Positions 51,346 to 60,235 of a stretch of 64,000 nucleotides of DNA are shown here, in pieces. Origin of the DNA: Agaribacillus aureus (GTDB taxonomy: Bacteria; Bacteroidota; Bacteroidia; Cytophagales; Cyclobacteriaceae); contig JAUJEB010000001.1 of assembly GCA_030442055.1 (NCBI GenBank), positions 1,488,001 to 1,552,000 on the forward strand. The letters run 5' to 3'. Under the pieces are notes generated by a model. The model was not told the origin of the DNA. It saw only the letters and a list, made by a program, of their open reading frames with translations, and made no database searches. The position numbers were made by a program, and so were the translations under genes. The first letter of the stretch is position 1, and each line of letters starts with the position of its first letter.

Positions 51346-52578
51346 TTATTCAAATCTTAAAGATTCAATAGGGTCTAATCTGGCAGCTTTTCTGGCCGGT
51401 AAATATCCTGATACGAGCCCGACACCAATACATACTATCAGTCCGACAATAATCCAGAGCCAGGGAACCGTGAAGCTTCCCGCCCCAATAAGTATGGGTA
51501 CCACGTTTCCAAGCATAATACTAAAAATCACTCCAAAACCACCTCCCATGATGCAGATGACGATAGCTTCAATGAGAAATTGCTGTTTGATCTTGGCGGG
51601 TGTGGCACCCAGCGCCTTTCTAACACCAATTTCCCTGGTTCTTTCCGTAACAGATACCATCATTATATTCATGAGGCAAATTGAGGCTCCAAACAAGGTT
51701 ACAAATCCCAGGACCAACGCTACAATTCTCATCCATCCGGCGATATCATCAAGGGTGCCGGACAAAGAATCACTTTTGGTAATTTCAAAGGATTCTTCTT
51801 TTCCGAGTTGATCTTTTCTTATCGCTCTCATCAACCCGGTAGCTTCGCCCATAGCGAAATCAAGTTCTTCTGTCCGGTCAATTGCCGCAGTTAGCTGATA
51901 TCTCAAAGCGCGCTGACTGCTCATTGCATTGGCTGTTTCGATGGGGATGATCACCTGGCGATCACCGCCGGAATTGTTTCCCAGTCCTCCCTGCTCCTTT
52001 AACACGCCAATAACTTTAAATTTCCGACCGAAAAAGGATACCTCCTCACCAAGCGGCTCTTCATTCTCAAACAATTTATTAGCAACCGAAATCCCCAGAA
52101 TAACCACGTGGGCTCCATTTTTGACCTCCAGCTCTGAAAAATTCCGCCCTTTGTCCAGATCATAGTTTTCGAGAATCAAATAATTGACATCGGCGCCGAA
52201 TACCCCGACATTGGGGTTGGTAATTTTGGAAAACCGTTTGATTTCTGCAGTCCAAGAGAGATTAGTGGAAATGCCTGATGTGGACTGATAACGATAGAGC
52301 TGCTTAAACTTTTTCAGCTCCTTATATTTGATAATGGGATATACCTTTTGCGCTTTACCGGCATTCTGCCGTCGCCTGCTGATGTCTTTGATATCAAAGG
52401 AATTGGCCCCCAACCCAGCCAAACTTTCACTAACTTTCGCCTTCATGGCCTCTATAGCAGTTAAAGTACCCACCAGGGCAATGATCCCTAGTGCAACAAT
52501 GGCCGCAGTGATGACCGTCCTCAGCAAATTTGACTTAATAGACTTTATTCCCTCCCTTACATTCTCAACAATATGCAT
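51346..52578 (-). CDS. MacB/FtsX-like ABC transporter permease
   Basis: A 410-residue inner-membrane protein. Helix 1 at about 21-42 is followed by a large periplasmic MacB-type domain (about 45-280), then three helices (about 285-310, 335-360, 375-395) of the FtsX domain, with the TERTREIGVRKALGA coupling helix between helices 2 and 3. Such permeases work with an ATPase and often a membrane-fusion protein to move lipoproteins, peptides or drugs across the periplasm. No ATPase gene is next to it, so its partner is elsewhere. Divergent from the asparagine-synthetase-B-named gene. Confidence 0.9.
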   Translation of the reverse strand: MHIVENVREGIKSIKSNLLRTVITAAIVALGIIALVGTLTAIEAMKAKVSESLAGLGANSFDIKDISRRRQNAGKAQKVYPIIKYKELKKFKQLYRYQSTSGISTNLSWTAEIKRFSKITNPNVGVFGADVNYLILENYDLDKGRNFSELEVKNGAHVVILGISVANKLFENEEPLGEEVSFFGRKFKVIGVLKEQGGLGNNSGGDRQVIIPIETANAMSSQRALRYQLTAAIDRTEELDFAMGEATGLMRAIRKDQLGKEESFEITKSDSLSGTLDDIAGWMRIVALVLGFVTLFGASICLMNIMMVSVTERTREIGVRKALGATPAKIKQQFLIEAIVICIMGGGFGVIFSIMLGNVVPILIGAGSFTVPWLWIIVGLIVCIGVGLVSGYLPARKAARLDPIESLRFE

Positions 52579-52686
52579 ATTCCTACGTTATAACTTTTGT
52601 ACCTTAATTTAGCTTTTTGGATTGTTAATAAGCAAAAAAATTACATAAATTGGTATAGATTTTACATGGTCGGTTAAAATAAAAAG

Positions 52687-53952
52687 ATGGTTATGCGAAG
52701 ATTGATTCTATTTTTTATATTTCTGGTTTTCTGGTGCAGGGGCTTTGGTTCGAAAATATTTATTTCCATGGATGAAAGTCAATCCAATCACCTGAAAGCT
52801 TACGGTATTGCCTATTGGATATTGGAAAATAATGTAGCGGTCGACTGGCTTTTAAACTACAAAGGCGGCAGTTTCATGTTTCAGTATTACCAGAAATTTG
52901 AAAATGAACTAGTCATCAGAGGGGTGTCCTACCAGGTAATATCTGATGCCGAAGCCAACCAAATCGTCAATGAAATTTCAAGTCCGTCGGTTAATACCGA
53001 CTTGATGAAGCTCGAAAAAGCGCCAAAAATCGCTGTTTATTCGCCAAAAAACAAACAACCGTGGGATGACGCGGTGACGCTGGCTTTAACGTATGCGGAA
53101 ATTCCCTATACCGTAGTATTTGATGACGAAGTCATGTACGACGAGCTGGCCAAATACGATTGGCTTCATTTACATCACGAAGATTTCACCGGACAGTTCG
53201 GTAAGTTTTATGCCAACTACAGAAATGCCCCTTGGTATATTGAACAAAAACGCCAGCAAGAGGCGCTGGCCAAAAAACACGGTTTCAACAAGGTATCCAA
53301 GCTTAAGGGAGCCGTTACTTCAAAAATCAGGGATTTTGTGGTAGGCGGAGGCTTTCTTTTTGCCATGTGTTCGGCAACAGATACCTATGATATCTCGCTG
53401 GCCGCCGGTCATCTTGATATTGTGGATTATATGTTTGACGGTGACCCGCCCGATCCACAGGCACAGAAGAAGCTGGATTATTCAAAAACCTTCGCTTTTG
53501 AGAATTTTTTGCTTGAGCGAAGCCCGTTGGCCTATGAGTTCTCAGATATTGACAATCAACAGGCAGAAAGAGGTTTAAGAGAACAAAATGACTATTTCAG
53601 CTTATTTGAATTTTCAGCTAAGTGGGATCCTATTCCAACTATGTTAACACAAAACCACACTAAAATAGTCAAGGGTTTCATGGGGCAAACTACGGCTTTC
53701 AAAAAACGCTTGATCAAGGCAGATGTCACCATCATGGGCGAAACAAAGTCCATTGATGAAGCCCGTTATATTCACGGTATATTCGGAAAAGGTTTCTGGA
53801 CTTTTTATGGGGGCCACGACCCGGAAGACTACCAGCATTATGTCAATGAGGATCCAACCGATCTGAATTTACATCCTAATTCGCCGGGTTACCGCTTAAT
53901 ATTAAATAATATTTTATTTCCTGCGGCCAAAAAGAAAAAGCAAAAAACCTGA
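52687..53952 (+). CDS. Exported GATase1-like protein, commonly annotated asparagine synthetase B
   Basis: A 421-residue protein with a signal peptide (FFIFLVFWCRG). It closely matches a Bacteroidota family with MDESQSNHLKAYGIAYW, LHLHHEDFTGQFGKFY, FLFAMCSATDTYDIS (Cys as in GATase-type nucleophile elbows) and a conserved KKKKQKT C-terminus. It has no N-terminal Cys and no ATP-binding synthetase domain, so real asparagine synthetase activity is unlikely; the name is historical. The sequence suggests an envelope protein in a glutamine-amidotransferase-like fold. Its true role is unknown. Confidence 0.8.
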   Translation: MVMRRLILFFIFLVFWCRGFGSKIFISMDESQSNHLKAYGIAYWILENNVAVDWLLNYKGGSFMFQYYQKFENELVIRGVSYQVISDAEANQIVNEISSPSVNTDLMKLEKAPKIAVYSPKNKQPWDDAVTLALTYAEIPYTVVFDDEVMYDELAKYDWLHLHHEDFTGQFGKFYANYRNAPWYIEQKRQQEALAKKHGFNKVSKLKGAVTSKIRDFVVGGGFLFAMCSATDTYDISLAAGHLDIVDYMFDGDPPDPQAQKKLDYSKTFAFENFLLERSPLAYEFSDIDNQQAERGLREQNDYFSLFEFSAKWDPIPTMLTQNHTKIVKGFMGQTTAFKKRLIKADVTIMGETKSIDEARYIHGIFGKGFWTFYGGHDPEDYQHYVNEDPTDLNLHPNSPGYRLILNNILFPAAKKKKQKT

Positions 53953-54012
53953 TTTGCCATTACACGTCAATGGGCTTAGGTTTTGGAAGCGATCTGTCAT
54001 CATCACGTTGTA

Positions 54013-54116
54013 GTAATTGGTTGAGTCTTTCGTACCATTTCTCACTACCGCAATTTCCAGGGAGAAAATTTAATTAGGAACTTCAGCAGCATGTTACGTT
54101 TCACTCAACCAATTAC
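54013..54116. repeat. 104-bp element with perfect 14-bp inverted repeats
   Basis: GTAATTGGTTGAGT at 54013-54026 and its exact reverse complement at 54103-54116, with 76 bp between. Inside the arms a 4x4-nt internal loop is followed by CGTA/TACG pairing, so one strand can form a long hairpin. It sits in the 177-bp gap between converging genes. Possible miniature mobile element or structured terminator; no coding content. Confidence 0.7.
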
Positions 54117-54129
54117 CGGCACCCACCAA

Positions 54130-55155
54130 TCAAAACGAGTATTGGATGCCCAGGGTAAAGTTATTATTGATCCCTAGCTGTGGGCCATTCAGATTCTGAT
54201 AAACCGGCAACGCATATTCCAGGCCGATCCTGGTTCCACTAAAAACACCTGCAGGAAGCTGGAAATTTGCTCCCAAAGATGCAAACAATTGTTCCCCACC
54301 AAAATTGTCGGGATTGGCTGTTTGTACCATCATTGGATTTAAGTCATCATCAGCACCATCAATTTTGCCGGTCGAATTGCCATTTAATCTCAACGAAGTA
54401 CTCACCCAATCCAACCACCGGTAGGCTATCCACGAGGTGAAGTTTGCTTTATTGCCAAAGGTATAACCTTCGTCATTTTCGCCGGTGCGAAGCACCGCAG
54501 CCACCTGCGCTCCCCAGGAAAGTTTATCAGCTTGTCCCAGATAAGTAACGCCTGGTAAAAAATCCAGCGTTCCGGAACCTATTTGCATTGGATATGGCAG
54601 TTTCTGATTTTCACCCATTGGTGTCGCATCCCGGTTGTCCTGGCTGCCTGTAGGAATACTGATACCTGCATTTAAGTGGATCGATTGCCTGTTTTTGGAA
54701 AAAAGCTGATATAAAGCCGTCAGTTTACTATCAGCTAAAGAAGAAGACTCTGTGTTAAACACAACGCCAGACCTTGTAAGGTGATCCATCGATAACCTGG
54801 TATAATTTAGCATACCCATCAACGTAATCTTATCGGAGATGGCATACATCACCCCAAACATGTGCATGTTCATAGTCATATCCAAAGGGACTATCATAAA
54901 GTCCTGCAAAACCTCGGCATCTGATAGCTCATCACTGTCGCGGTAATTGTCTTTCATGTTCATGTTCATAAAACGATAAGAGATCATCCATTCGCCTTTT
55001 TTGTGCATGTGATCTCCCATCACGCCAATGGGGGCATGGCCATCGGGACGGGAGGAAGTCCACACCGATGTTTCCGGTTGATCTTGTCCCAGGACTGTTA
55101 ATTGCCACCCCAAAGTCAATAAAAATATGATTAGAATTTTACGTAAATTTTTCAT
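54130..55155 (-). CDS. Methionine-rich outer-membrane barrel protein (transporter-like)
   Basis: A 341-residue protein with signal peptide to VLGQ. The mature N-terminus has a conserved APIGVMGDHMHKKGEWM segment and methionine/histidine clusters (YRFMNMNMKD, DMTMNMHMFGV). The rest alternates hydrophobic-aromatic strands and ends in LGIQYSF, typical of outer-membrane barrels. It matches the MetA-pathway/transporter-like group that Bacteroidota keep near copper genes; Met clusters fit Cu(I) binding. It follows the small Cys protein at 55282-55662 on the same strand. Copper handling is inferred. Confidence 0.75.
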   Translation of the reverse strand: MKNLRKILIIFLLTLGWQLTVLGQDQPETSVWTSSRPDGHAPIGVMGDHMHKKGEWMISYRFMNMNMKDNYRDSDELSDAEVLQDFMIVPLDMTMNMHMFGVMYAISDKITLMGMLNYTRLSMDHLTRSGVVFNTESSSLADSKLTALYQLFSKNRQSIHLNAGISIPTGSQDNRDATPMGENQKLPYPMQIGSGTLDFLPGVTYLGQADKLSWGAQVAAVLRTGENDEGYTFGNKANFTSWIAYRWLDWVSTSLRLNGNSTGKIDGADDDLNPMMVQTANPDNFGGEQLFASLGANFQLPAGVFSGTRIGLEYALPVYQNLNGPQLGINNNFTLGIQYSF

Positions 55156-55281
55156 GATTAATTATTTTCATCGTGGAATATTGGTTTTATTTTCCAACAC
55201 AAAAAGGAATTCCTACGTCTGACGAGACGCAGAATATAATCCTTTTCCATGATGGGAAATGTTAAGAGAAATGAGAAATAA

Positions 55282-55662
55282 TTAAACCAATTGCGGGGGG
55301 TGGAATATTTTGCTATCAGGATGATGATAATCTTTGATAAAATAAAGTACAGACGCTTTTACCTGACTCACGCTTTGGAGGCTTAAATAGTTATCGGGAA
55401 TAGCATACAGGTTTATCTCCCAACCTACTTTTTGCTCGTTAGAAGAAGGTCGCTCACCAGTATGATGCTGCTCCTGGTAAAAATCCTTTAACTGTACCTT
55501 TAAATAACAGGTGCCATTACATACTGTAATAGCTTCTTCCTTGTTGATACACAATACTTCCCGGATAAAATCAAGATTAGAATAGTAGTTGACCATCACC
55601 ATGAATGGCCCGGACAATCCTATCAAATAAACGGTTAACAGTATTTTTGCGGTTAATCTCAT
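55282..55662 (-). CDS. Small exported/membrane protein with CxxxxxxxxCxxxC motif
   Basis: A 126-residue protein with an N-terminal hydrophobic segment (ILLTVYLIGLSGPFMVMV), then CINKEEAITVCNGTC and several Met/His residues, including QEQHHTGE and YHHPDSKIFHPPQLV at the end. No named family, though similar small proteins precede copper-linked barrel genes in this phylum. The cysteines and histidines could bind copper. Transcribed toward the Met-rich barrel gene with 126 bp between. Confidence 0.65.
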   Translation of the reverse strand: MRLTAKILLTVYLIGLSGPFMVMVNYYSNLDFIREVLCINKEEAITVCNGTCYLKVQLKDFYQEQHHTGERPSSNEQKVGWEINLYAIPDNYLSLQSVSQVKASVLYFIKDYHHPDSKIFHPPQLV

Positions 55663-55683
55663 CCCGGTACTTCACTTACGGGA

Positions 55684-55691
55684 CAAAATTA
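55684..55691 (-). promoter_or_regulatory. -7 promoter element for the Cys-rich small protein and Met-rich barrel genes
   Basis: Minus-strand TAATTTTG, 21 nt before the ATG at 55662. No -33 TTG at the best spacing. Confidence 0.4.
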
Positions 55692-55741
55692 GAATAGTTT
55701 GAAGATTGAAACTATAAAACCGAAGATTTTTTGTTTACTAT

Positions 55742-56263
55742 TTACAGATCAGTTGAAAAGTCGGAACAGGAAACCACATTAGTATCAGACATTTTGTTGA
55801 TACCGACATTTCCACCTGAAAGAACTTCATCTTTATTCAGTCCATCATCGAGGTGCACTTTGATACTACCATTAAAATTTAAAAGATCAGTGTAGGTAAA
55901 TGCCGTTTCATCTCCCAAAACATTGAATATGGTTAAACTCTTGCCGGTCTTTCCATCTACCGGATTTAGTAAAGCCACCAGGTCTCCATCCGCCGCAATA
56001 GGTTCGCGGTGTAAATGCAAAGGGTGTATACCACCCGCCTGAGTATTGGAAAGCGTTACTTCGGCCTGGATGCTTTTATCCTTGCGCTCTTTGAAAGTAA
56101 TGTACCCTTCGTTGTTATAACCCGACCCTGCAAATAACTGGTAGGTAATTTCGTTTCCTGTAAAATCGCCAAGATCCTGACTATCTTCATCACAGCTAAC
56201 AACTGCCAGTACCAGACCGGCACTCAGCAGATATTTAAAAAATCTAAATTTTAATTGTAGCAT
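55742..56263 (-). CDS. CHRD-like lipoprotein 1
   Basis: A 173-residue exported lipoprotein, lipobox AVVSC. The mature part starts DEDSQDLGDFTGNEITYQLF and contains GGIHPLHLHREPIAADGDLVALLNPVDGKTGKS, VLGDETAFTYTDLLNFNGSIKVH, and a final Cys in VVSCSDF. The His-x-His pattern and layout recall CHRD/SOD-like beta domains. It is paralogous to the next protein: both share LGEFTG/LGDFTG, PVDGxxGK and FNGxxKVH/IH. Function unknown; possible metal or ligand binding. Confidence 0.72.
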   Translation of the reverse strand: MLQLKFRFFKYLLSAGLVLAVVSCDEDSQDLGDFTGNEITYQLFAGSGYNNEGYITFKERKDKSIQAEVTLSNTQAGGIHPLHLHREPIAADGDLVALLNPVDGKTGKSLTIFNVLGDETAFTYTDLLNFNGSIKVHLDDGLNKDEVLSGGNVGINKMSDTNVVSCSDFSTDL

Positions 56264-56438
56264 TTCTCCAAATATTATTGTCTACACTAATTTATTAAAC
56301 TTTAAGTAAAAAAGGAAAAACAAGAGGCTTAAACCTTTGTCACTATAACGAATAAACGTAGCGAATATTCGATTGTTTATTGAAAATGTAAATCAAATGA
56401 GAAATGTGGTTCTGAAGACACAGGAACCGGGAAACAGG

Positions 56439-56927
56439 TCAATTTATGTTGGGATTGCTGGAGCTGTTTTTACCAAGGTTCGTGGAGGTCAATACGGCAC
56501 CTACGTTAGCACCGGCGTCTGTGTGAATTTTAACATGTCCATTAAATATCAGCAATTCTTCAAAATTCAGCGGGGTACTATCACCCAGCTCTGAAAATTC
56601 GGTAGTACCTTTTCCGGAGGTTCCATCCACCGGTTCTAATATCAGCGCCACACCTTCCGGGGCCTCCACACTACCAAAGTAAATAACGGCCGGGTGCGAG
56701 GCACCTTCGGTGGTATTTTTTAATTGGATGGTAGCAAGAAGGCTCCCACCTTTTTTTTCCTGAAATAAAATACTACCGGTCACATCATGAATAGACTGAC
56801 CCTCAAATAAATAGATAGTTTCCTTCCCCGTAAACTCTCCCAGATCCGGTGGCTTGCCATCGCAAGATACCAGTATGATGACCATTACGCATAAAAGCGA
56901 CCTGTAAAATCTAAAGAAATAGCTCAT
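56439..56927 (-). CDS. CHRD-like lipoprotein 2 (paralogue)
   Basis: About 162 residues from ATG 56927, which places the lipobox (IILVSC) near residue 22; an upstream in-frame start at 57035 would give an unusually long N-terminus. It shares the body plan and motifs of lipoprotein 1 (PPDLGEFTGKE, LEPVDGTSGKG, FSELGDSTPLNFEELLIFNGHVKIH), but the HPLHLH segment is SHPAVIYF and the C-terminal Cys is absent. The pair arose by tandem duplication, with loss of the likely metal ligands here. Confidence 0.7.
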   Translation of the reverse strand: MSYFFRFYRSLLCVMVIILVSCDGKPPDLGEFTGKETIYLFEGQSIHDVTGSILFQEKKGGSLLATIQLKNTTEGASHPAVIYFGSVEAPEGVALILEPVDGTSGKGTTEFSELGDSTPLNFEELLIFNGHVKIHTDAGANVGAVLTSTNLGKNSSSNPNIN

Positions 56928-57170
56928 ATCAATGATAATCCCTTTCATTGGAATTATAACTACAATTATACCTACATATTGGCTAAAATAACTGCAGCAA
57001 TCTGCCAAAACCCTTTTTGAGTAACATTTTGGCAAAAAGTTAATCCGTTAACCTGTTAAATGAGATGATCCGTCATTTGCGTAAACGTCGACCCTTAGAC
57101 GCAATGGGGCTGTCTTTTACTGTGAATTACTTTAGGTCCGGCCAGGTTTGAAAACAAAAAAGAAAGGCCG

Positions 57171-57716
57171 CTAAAGCCCGGAGAGGAAATCCTCCACTTC
57201 AGATGATTGTTGCAGTACTTTGATCTTGTCAAATAAAGCCTGATCCACAAAACCCTGGTGAACCGAATGTTGAAAATGCTGTATTAAGCTATCAAAATAA
57301 CCTGCAATGTTTAGGAAGGCGACAGGTTTTTGATGAATTCCCAGCTGAAACCAGGTAAAAATCTCACAAAACTCATCTAAGGTTCCAAAGCCACCTGGTA
57401 GCGCGAGGAAAGCGTCGGACCACTGATACATCAATTCCTTCCTTTCGTGCATCGTGTTGACTACCTTTAATACACTTAATCCAAAATGGGCTACCTCCCT
57501 GCTGACTAAAGATTCCGGGATGACCCCGGTAACCTCGCCACCGCTTTCCAGAACACTGTCGGCCAGGCTGCCCATCAGACCTACCCTTCCGCCGCCGTAC
57601 ACCAGTTTCACCTGGTTTTTTGCTAATATTTCTCCTACTTTTATAGCTTCTTCCTGATACTGCTCATTTTTTCCAACCCTGGACCCACAAAAAATACAAA
57701 GAGATTTAATTGTCAT
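57171..57716 (-). CDS. LOG-family nucleotide 5'-monophosphate phosphoribohydrolase-like protein
   Basis: A 181-residue Rossmann-like protein with the LOG signature PGGFGTLDEFCEIFTW (107-122; Gly-rich loop and Glu) and the Arg92-Lys93 pair in TMHERKELM. The family frees cytokinin-type bases from nucleotides, and bacterial members probably act on AMP or related nucleotides. Cytoplasmic. It lies 44 nt downstream of miaE on the same strand. A link between the two through isopentenyl-adenine products is tempting but unproven. Confidence 0.9.
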   Translation of the reverse strand: MTIKSLCIFCGSRVGKNEQYQEEAIKVGEILAKNQVKLVYGGGRVGLMGSLADSVLESGGEVTGVIPESLVSREVAHFGLSVLKVVNTMHERKELMYQWSDAFLALPGGFGTLDEFCEIFTWFQLGIHQKPVAFLNIAGYFDSLIQHFQHSVHQGFVDQALFDKIKVLQQSSEVEDFLSGL

Positions 57717-57760
57717 GTGGTTTGATTTTAAATAATAACGGTTTTTTTAAAAGCTTTGGC

Positions 57761-58354
57761 TTAGTGCATTCGATCGGCTTTTATTTCCAGGTTTTTCAAA
57801 ATTTCAGCCTCAGTTTCAAGCAATTCGACCCAACGCTGTTGTACCACCGTTGCATCCATGTACTGCTTTGCCAAATGGAGAAAGTTTTTATAGTGTCCTG
57901 CTTCTGAAACCATTAATTCATAATAAAATTTTTGCAGTTCCGGATCGTCCAGGTTTTGTGACAAAATTTTAAATCTTTCACAGCTCCTTGCTTCAATCAG
58001 GGCATTGATCAATAGTTTTTCTACCAATTGCTGCTCCCGGCTGCCTCCTTTTTTAATCTGCTTATTGAGGGCGATCACATATTCATCTTTGCGCTGCTTT
58101 CCGAGCTTGTGACCTCGTTTTTGTAATTGCTCCAGCACCCGCTCAAAATGGCTCCACTCCTCAGCAACAACCGGTGTCAACATTTCCACCAAAAGCTCCT
58201 TATCGGGATATTGAACAATCAGGGAGATGCAGGAAGAGGCGGCTTTCTGTTCACAATAGGCGTGATCAATCAAAATTTCGCCGATATTTTTTTCAGCTAT
58301 GTTTACCCATCTGGGATCGGTGGGCAGTCTTAAGCCAAGTAGATTTTTTTCCAT
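57761..58354 (-). CDS. miaE: tRNA-(ms2io6A37) hydroxylase MiaE
   Basis: A 197-residue ferritin-like di-iron enzyme that hydroxylates ms2i6A37 of tRNA. Iron ligands are visible: Glu35 (YCEQKAAS), Glu66 and His69 (AEEWSHF), a Glu in the EARSCERF helix, and Glu/His in VSEAGHYKNF. Normal length for the family. It is 3 nt downstream of the porin gene and upstream of the LOG gene, in a leftward operon with lpxK. It implies the genome also has miaA and miaB. Confidence 0.92.
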   Translation of the reverse strand: MEKNLLGLRLPTDPRWVNIAEKNIGEILIDHAYCEQKAASSCISLIVQYPDKELLVEMLTPVVAEEWSHFERVLEQLQKRGHKLGKQRKDEYVIALNKQIKKGGSREQQLVEKLLINALIEARSCERFKILSQNLDDPELQKFYYELMVSEAGHYKNFLHLAKQYMDATVVQQRWVELLETEAEILKNLEIKADRMH

Positions 58355-58357
58355 ATT

Positions 58358-60235
58358 TTAATCAAAAAACATCCAGTTAACACCAAAGTCGAAGGTACGC
58401 TTTTGTCCTGTGTAATAAGGTGTCGTGAAGTATCCGTCTGCTTCTACATTTTGCAATACATTAGTCATTTTAAAAAACCATCTGATTCTTTTCACCTTGA
58501 AGCTAACAAATAAATCCGCCAAAAGATAGGATGGGATTTCAAAATCATTTTGTAAAAAGAATTGCTGAGTCACAGGATCATAATCCGGGGCAAAATAAGC
58601 AGATTGCCAATGCATATCAAATCCTACCTGCGCCCACATCACTTTATTGAATAATATGTTTTCATAATACAGCTTGCTGTTGGCATGGATCTCGGGTATT
58701 CGCATTTTGTCCTGATCAGAACCTCCAAGACGGGTATAGGTGAATCTGCTATCCATGTGCATGTGTTTCAAAAACGTCAGATTCAAATCCAGGCCCGGCG
58801 AAAAAATGGTAATTTTTCCCACTGCCTGGGCCGGACGTTTCTGGCTGTTGAAGTAAATGTAATCATTGAGCGTGGTAAATGAAGCTGTTGGCCTTATCAG
58901 CAGTTTCCCCAAATCGACGTTGATAGCTCCCTTGAAAGTTTCCGAATTGACCGATGAGAAATTATTGTCCCACTCATAATGATTGCCAAAGTAATTATCA
59001 ACCAGAAAAGAGGGTGCATGCTGATTGACATTAAAACCCAAGTTAAGCCATTTACTGTTAAAATCCGCCTGTATTTTGAAATTCCCGTCGGTAAGCACCT
59101 CTCCTTCAAAATTAACTGACATACTATCGCTCAATCGATATATCAGGTATGTTCCCGCATAATCCTCATTCTCAATGCCTTCATTTTCCAAATACTTATG
59201 TACATAATTTAATGAGCGCCTTTTGACGTAAAAACTGTAAAATAAATTGTTGTAATCTCCTTTTACACCCAGTTCATTTGTGAATACTTTTAATTCCGAA
59301 CGATCAAAAGTACTGGTGGGTGATATAAGAAAATCAGTGAAAAAATCTCCATCGCCCGCAAGATTGTCATCCTCAAACTTGTTAACTTCCTTGGTCCGGT
59401 CTAAAATATGATAAATCTGAAAAAGACTGTTTAGCTGGTAGTGGTGATATACATGGTAATTTATCAACAATTTACTGCTCTCGGCATTGAGTAACCAGAT
59501 TTTTGCATCGTCATTGTAGCCAAATAAATTTGATGTGGGGTCTACTTCCGGAGGAATTATTCCTCCTGATTCCGTAACCCTATGCCGCAGTCTTGAAAAG
59601 TTGGCGAGTACATGATATTTATTATCCGGTGTGCTAAAACTGGAATATAGATCATAGGCCCATGAAATAGAATTTCGGTCTCCATCTCCGGATGAGTTTA
59701 CCTGCTTGTCAGCATTGATCGTGGTAACATCAAATCCGACATTCCACAAGGGATTGATGTTCCTGCTAAATTGTACGTCCACCACAGACCGACCTTCACC
59801 TCCAAAAACTGACTTGATACTTGAGTACGGGGATTTAGTATTATAATACTTTATCTCATCCGGGGATTTGAAATAGGGATTGTAACTGCTAAAACCTGAA
59901 GTTTTCCCGATGATCTTTGGTGCCTCATAAAATATCGGCCGCAGGGAAGTTCCCAGGTTACCCAAATTTTGATATCGATAGTCATTGATAGATACCTGAT
60001 CAAAGCGTTGAAAATTATCGGGCAGTGTATCTAAAAAATGTTTTGTGGTATCGCCATATTTTATTTGCTTTTCGGTAAAAAACCTGGTGGTAAAGGGACC
60101 GTATGGTGACTCCTTGCTCAATGAATCAATATTGATTTGAGCTTCCGAAGTGTAGCTTCCCAACAGCCATACAACGACAAGCAAGGCTTTTTTCAATAAA
60201 ATATGCTTATAAACATTATTAATCACGCTCAACAT
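58358..60235 (-). CDS. Putative outer-membrane porin
   Basis: A 625-residue protein with an N-terminal signal segment (LLVVVWLLGSYTSEAQ) and a large beta-rich remainder typical of the Bacteroidota putative porin family: repeated aromatic-x-aromatic strands, conserved GLGTSLRPIFYEAP and YNPYFKSP, and a final strand ending FGVNWMFFD. It starts 17 nt inside the end of lpxK, so the two are coupled. It likely forms a pore in the outer membrane; substrate unknown. The neighbouring lpxK fits an outer-membrane assembly theme. Confidence 0.85.
   Translation of the reverse strand: MLSVINNVYKHILLKKALLVVVWLLGSYTSEAQINIDSLSKESPYGPFTTRFFTEKQIKYGDTTKHFLDTLPDNFQRFDQVSINDYRYQNLGNLGTSLRPIFYEAPKIIGKTSGFSSYNPYFKSPDEIKYYNTKSPYSSIKSVFGGEGRSVVDVQFSRNINPLWNVGFDVTTINADKQVNSSGDGDRNSISWAYDLYSSFSTPDNKYHVLANFSRLRHRVTESGGIIPPEVDPTSNLFGYNDDAKIWLLNAESSKLLINYHVYHHYQLNSLFQIYHILDRTKEVNKFEDDNLAGDGDFFTDFLISPTSTFDRSELKVFTNELGVKGDYNNLFYSFYVKRRSLNYVHKYLENEGIENEDYAGTYLIYRLSDSMSVNFEGEVLTDGNFKIQADFNSKWLNLGFNVNQHAPSFLVDNYFGNHYEWDNNFSSVNSETFKGAINVDLGKLLIRPTASFTTLNDYIYFNSQKRPAQAVGKITIFSPGLDLNLTFLKHMHMDSRFTYTRLGGSDQDKMRIPEIHANSKLYYENILFNKVMWAQVGFDMHWQSAYFAPDYDPVTQQFFLQNDFEIPSYLLADLFVSFKVKRIRWFFKMTNVLQNVEADGYFTTPYYTGQKRTFDFGVNWMFFD

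Noticed and set aside
54013..54116. attC recombination site of an integron
   Set aside because: The arms contain GTTGAGT and ACTCAAC, which fit GTTRRRY and RYYYAAC, but in inside-out order; no integrase or cassette array is present.
57171..58354. LOG and MiaE as a cytokinin pathway
   Set aside because: Adjacency alone; LOG proteins are widespread in bacteria without cytokinin synthesis and MiaE acts on tRNA.
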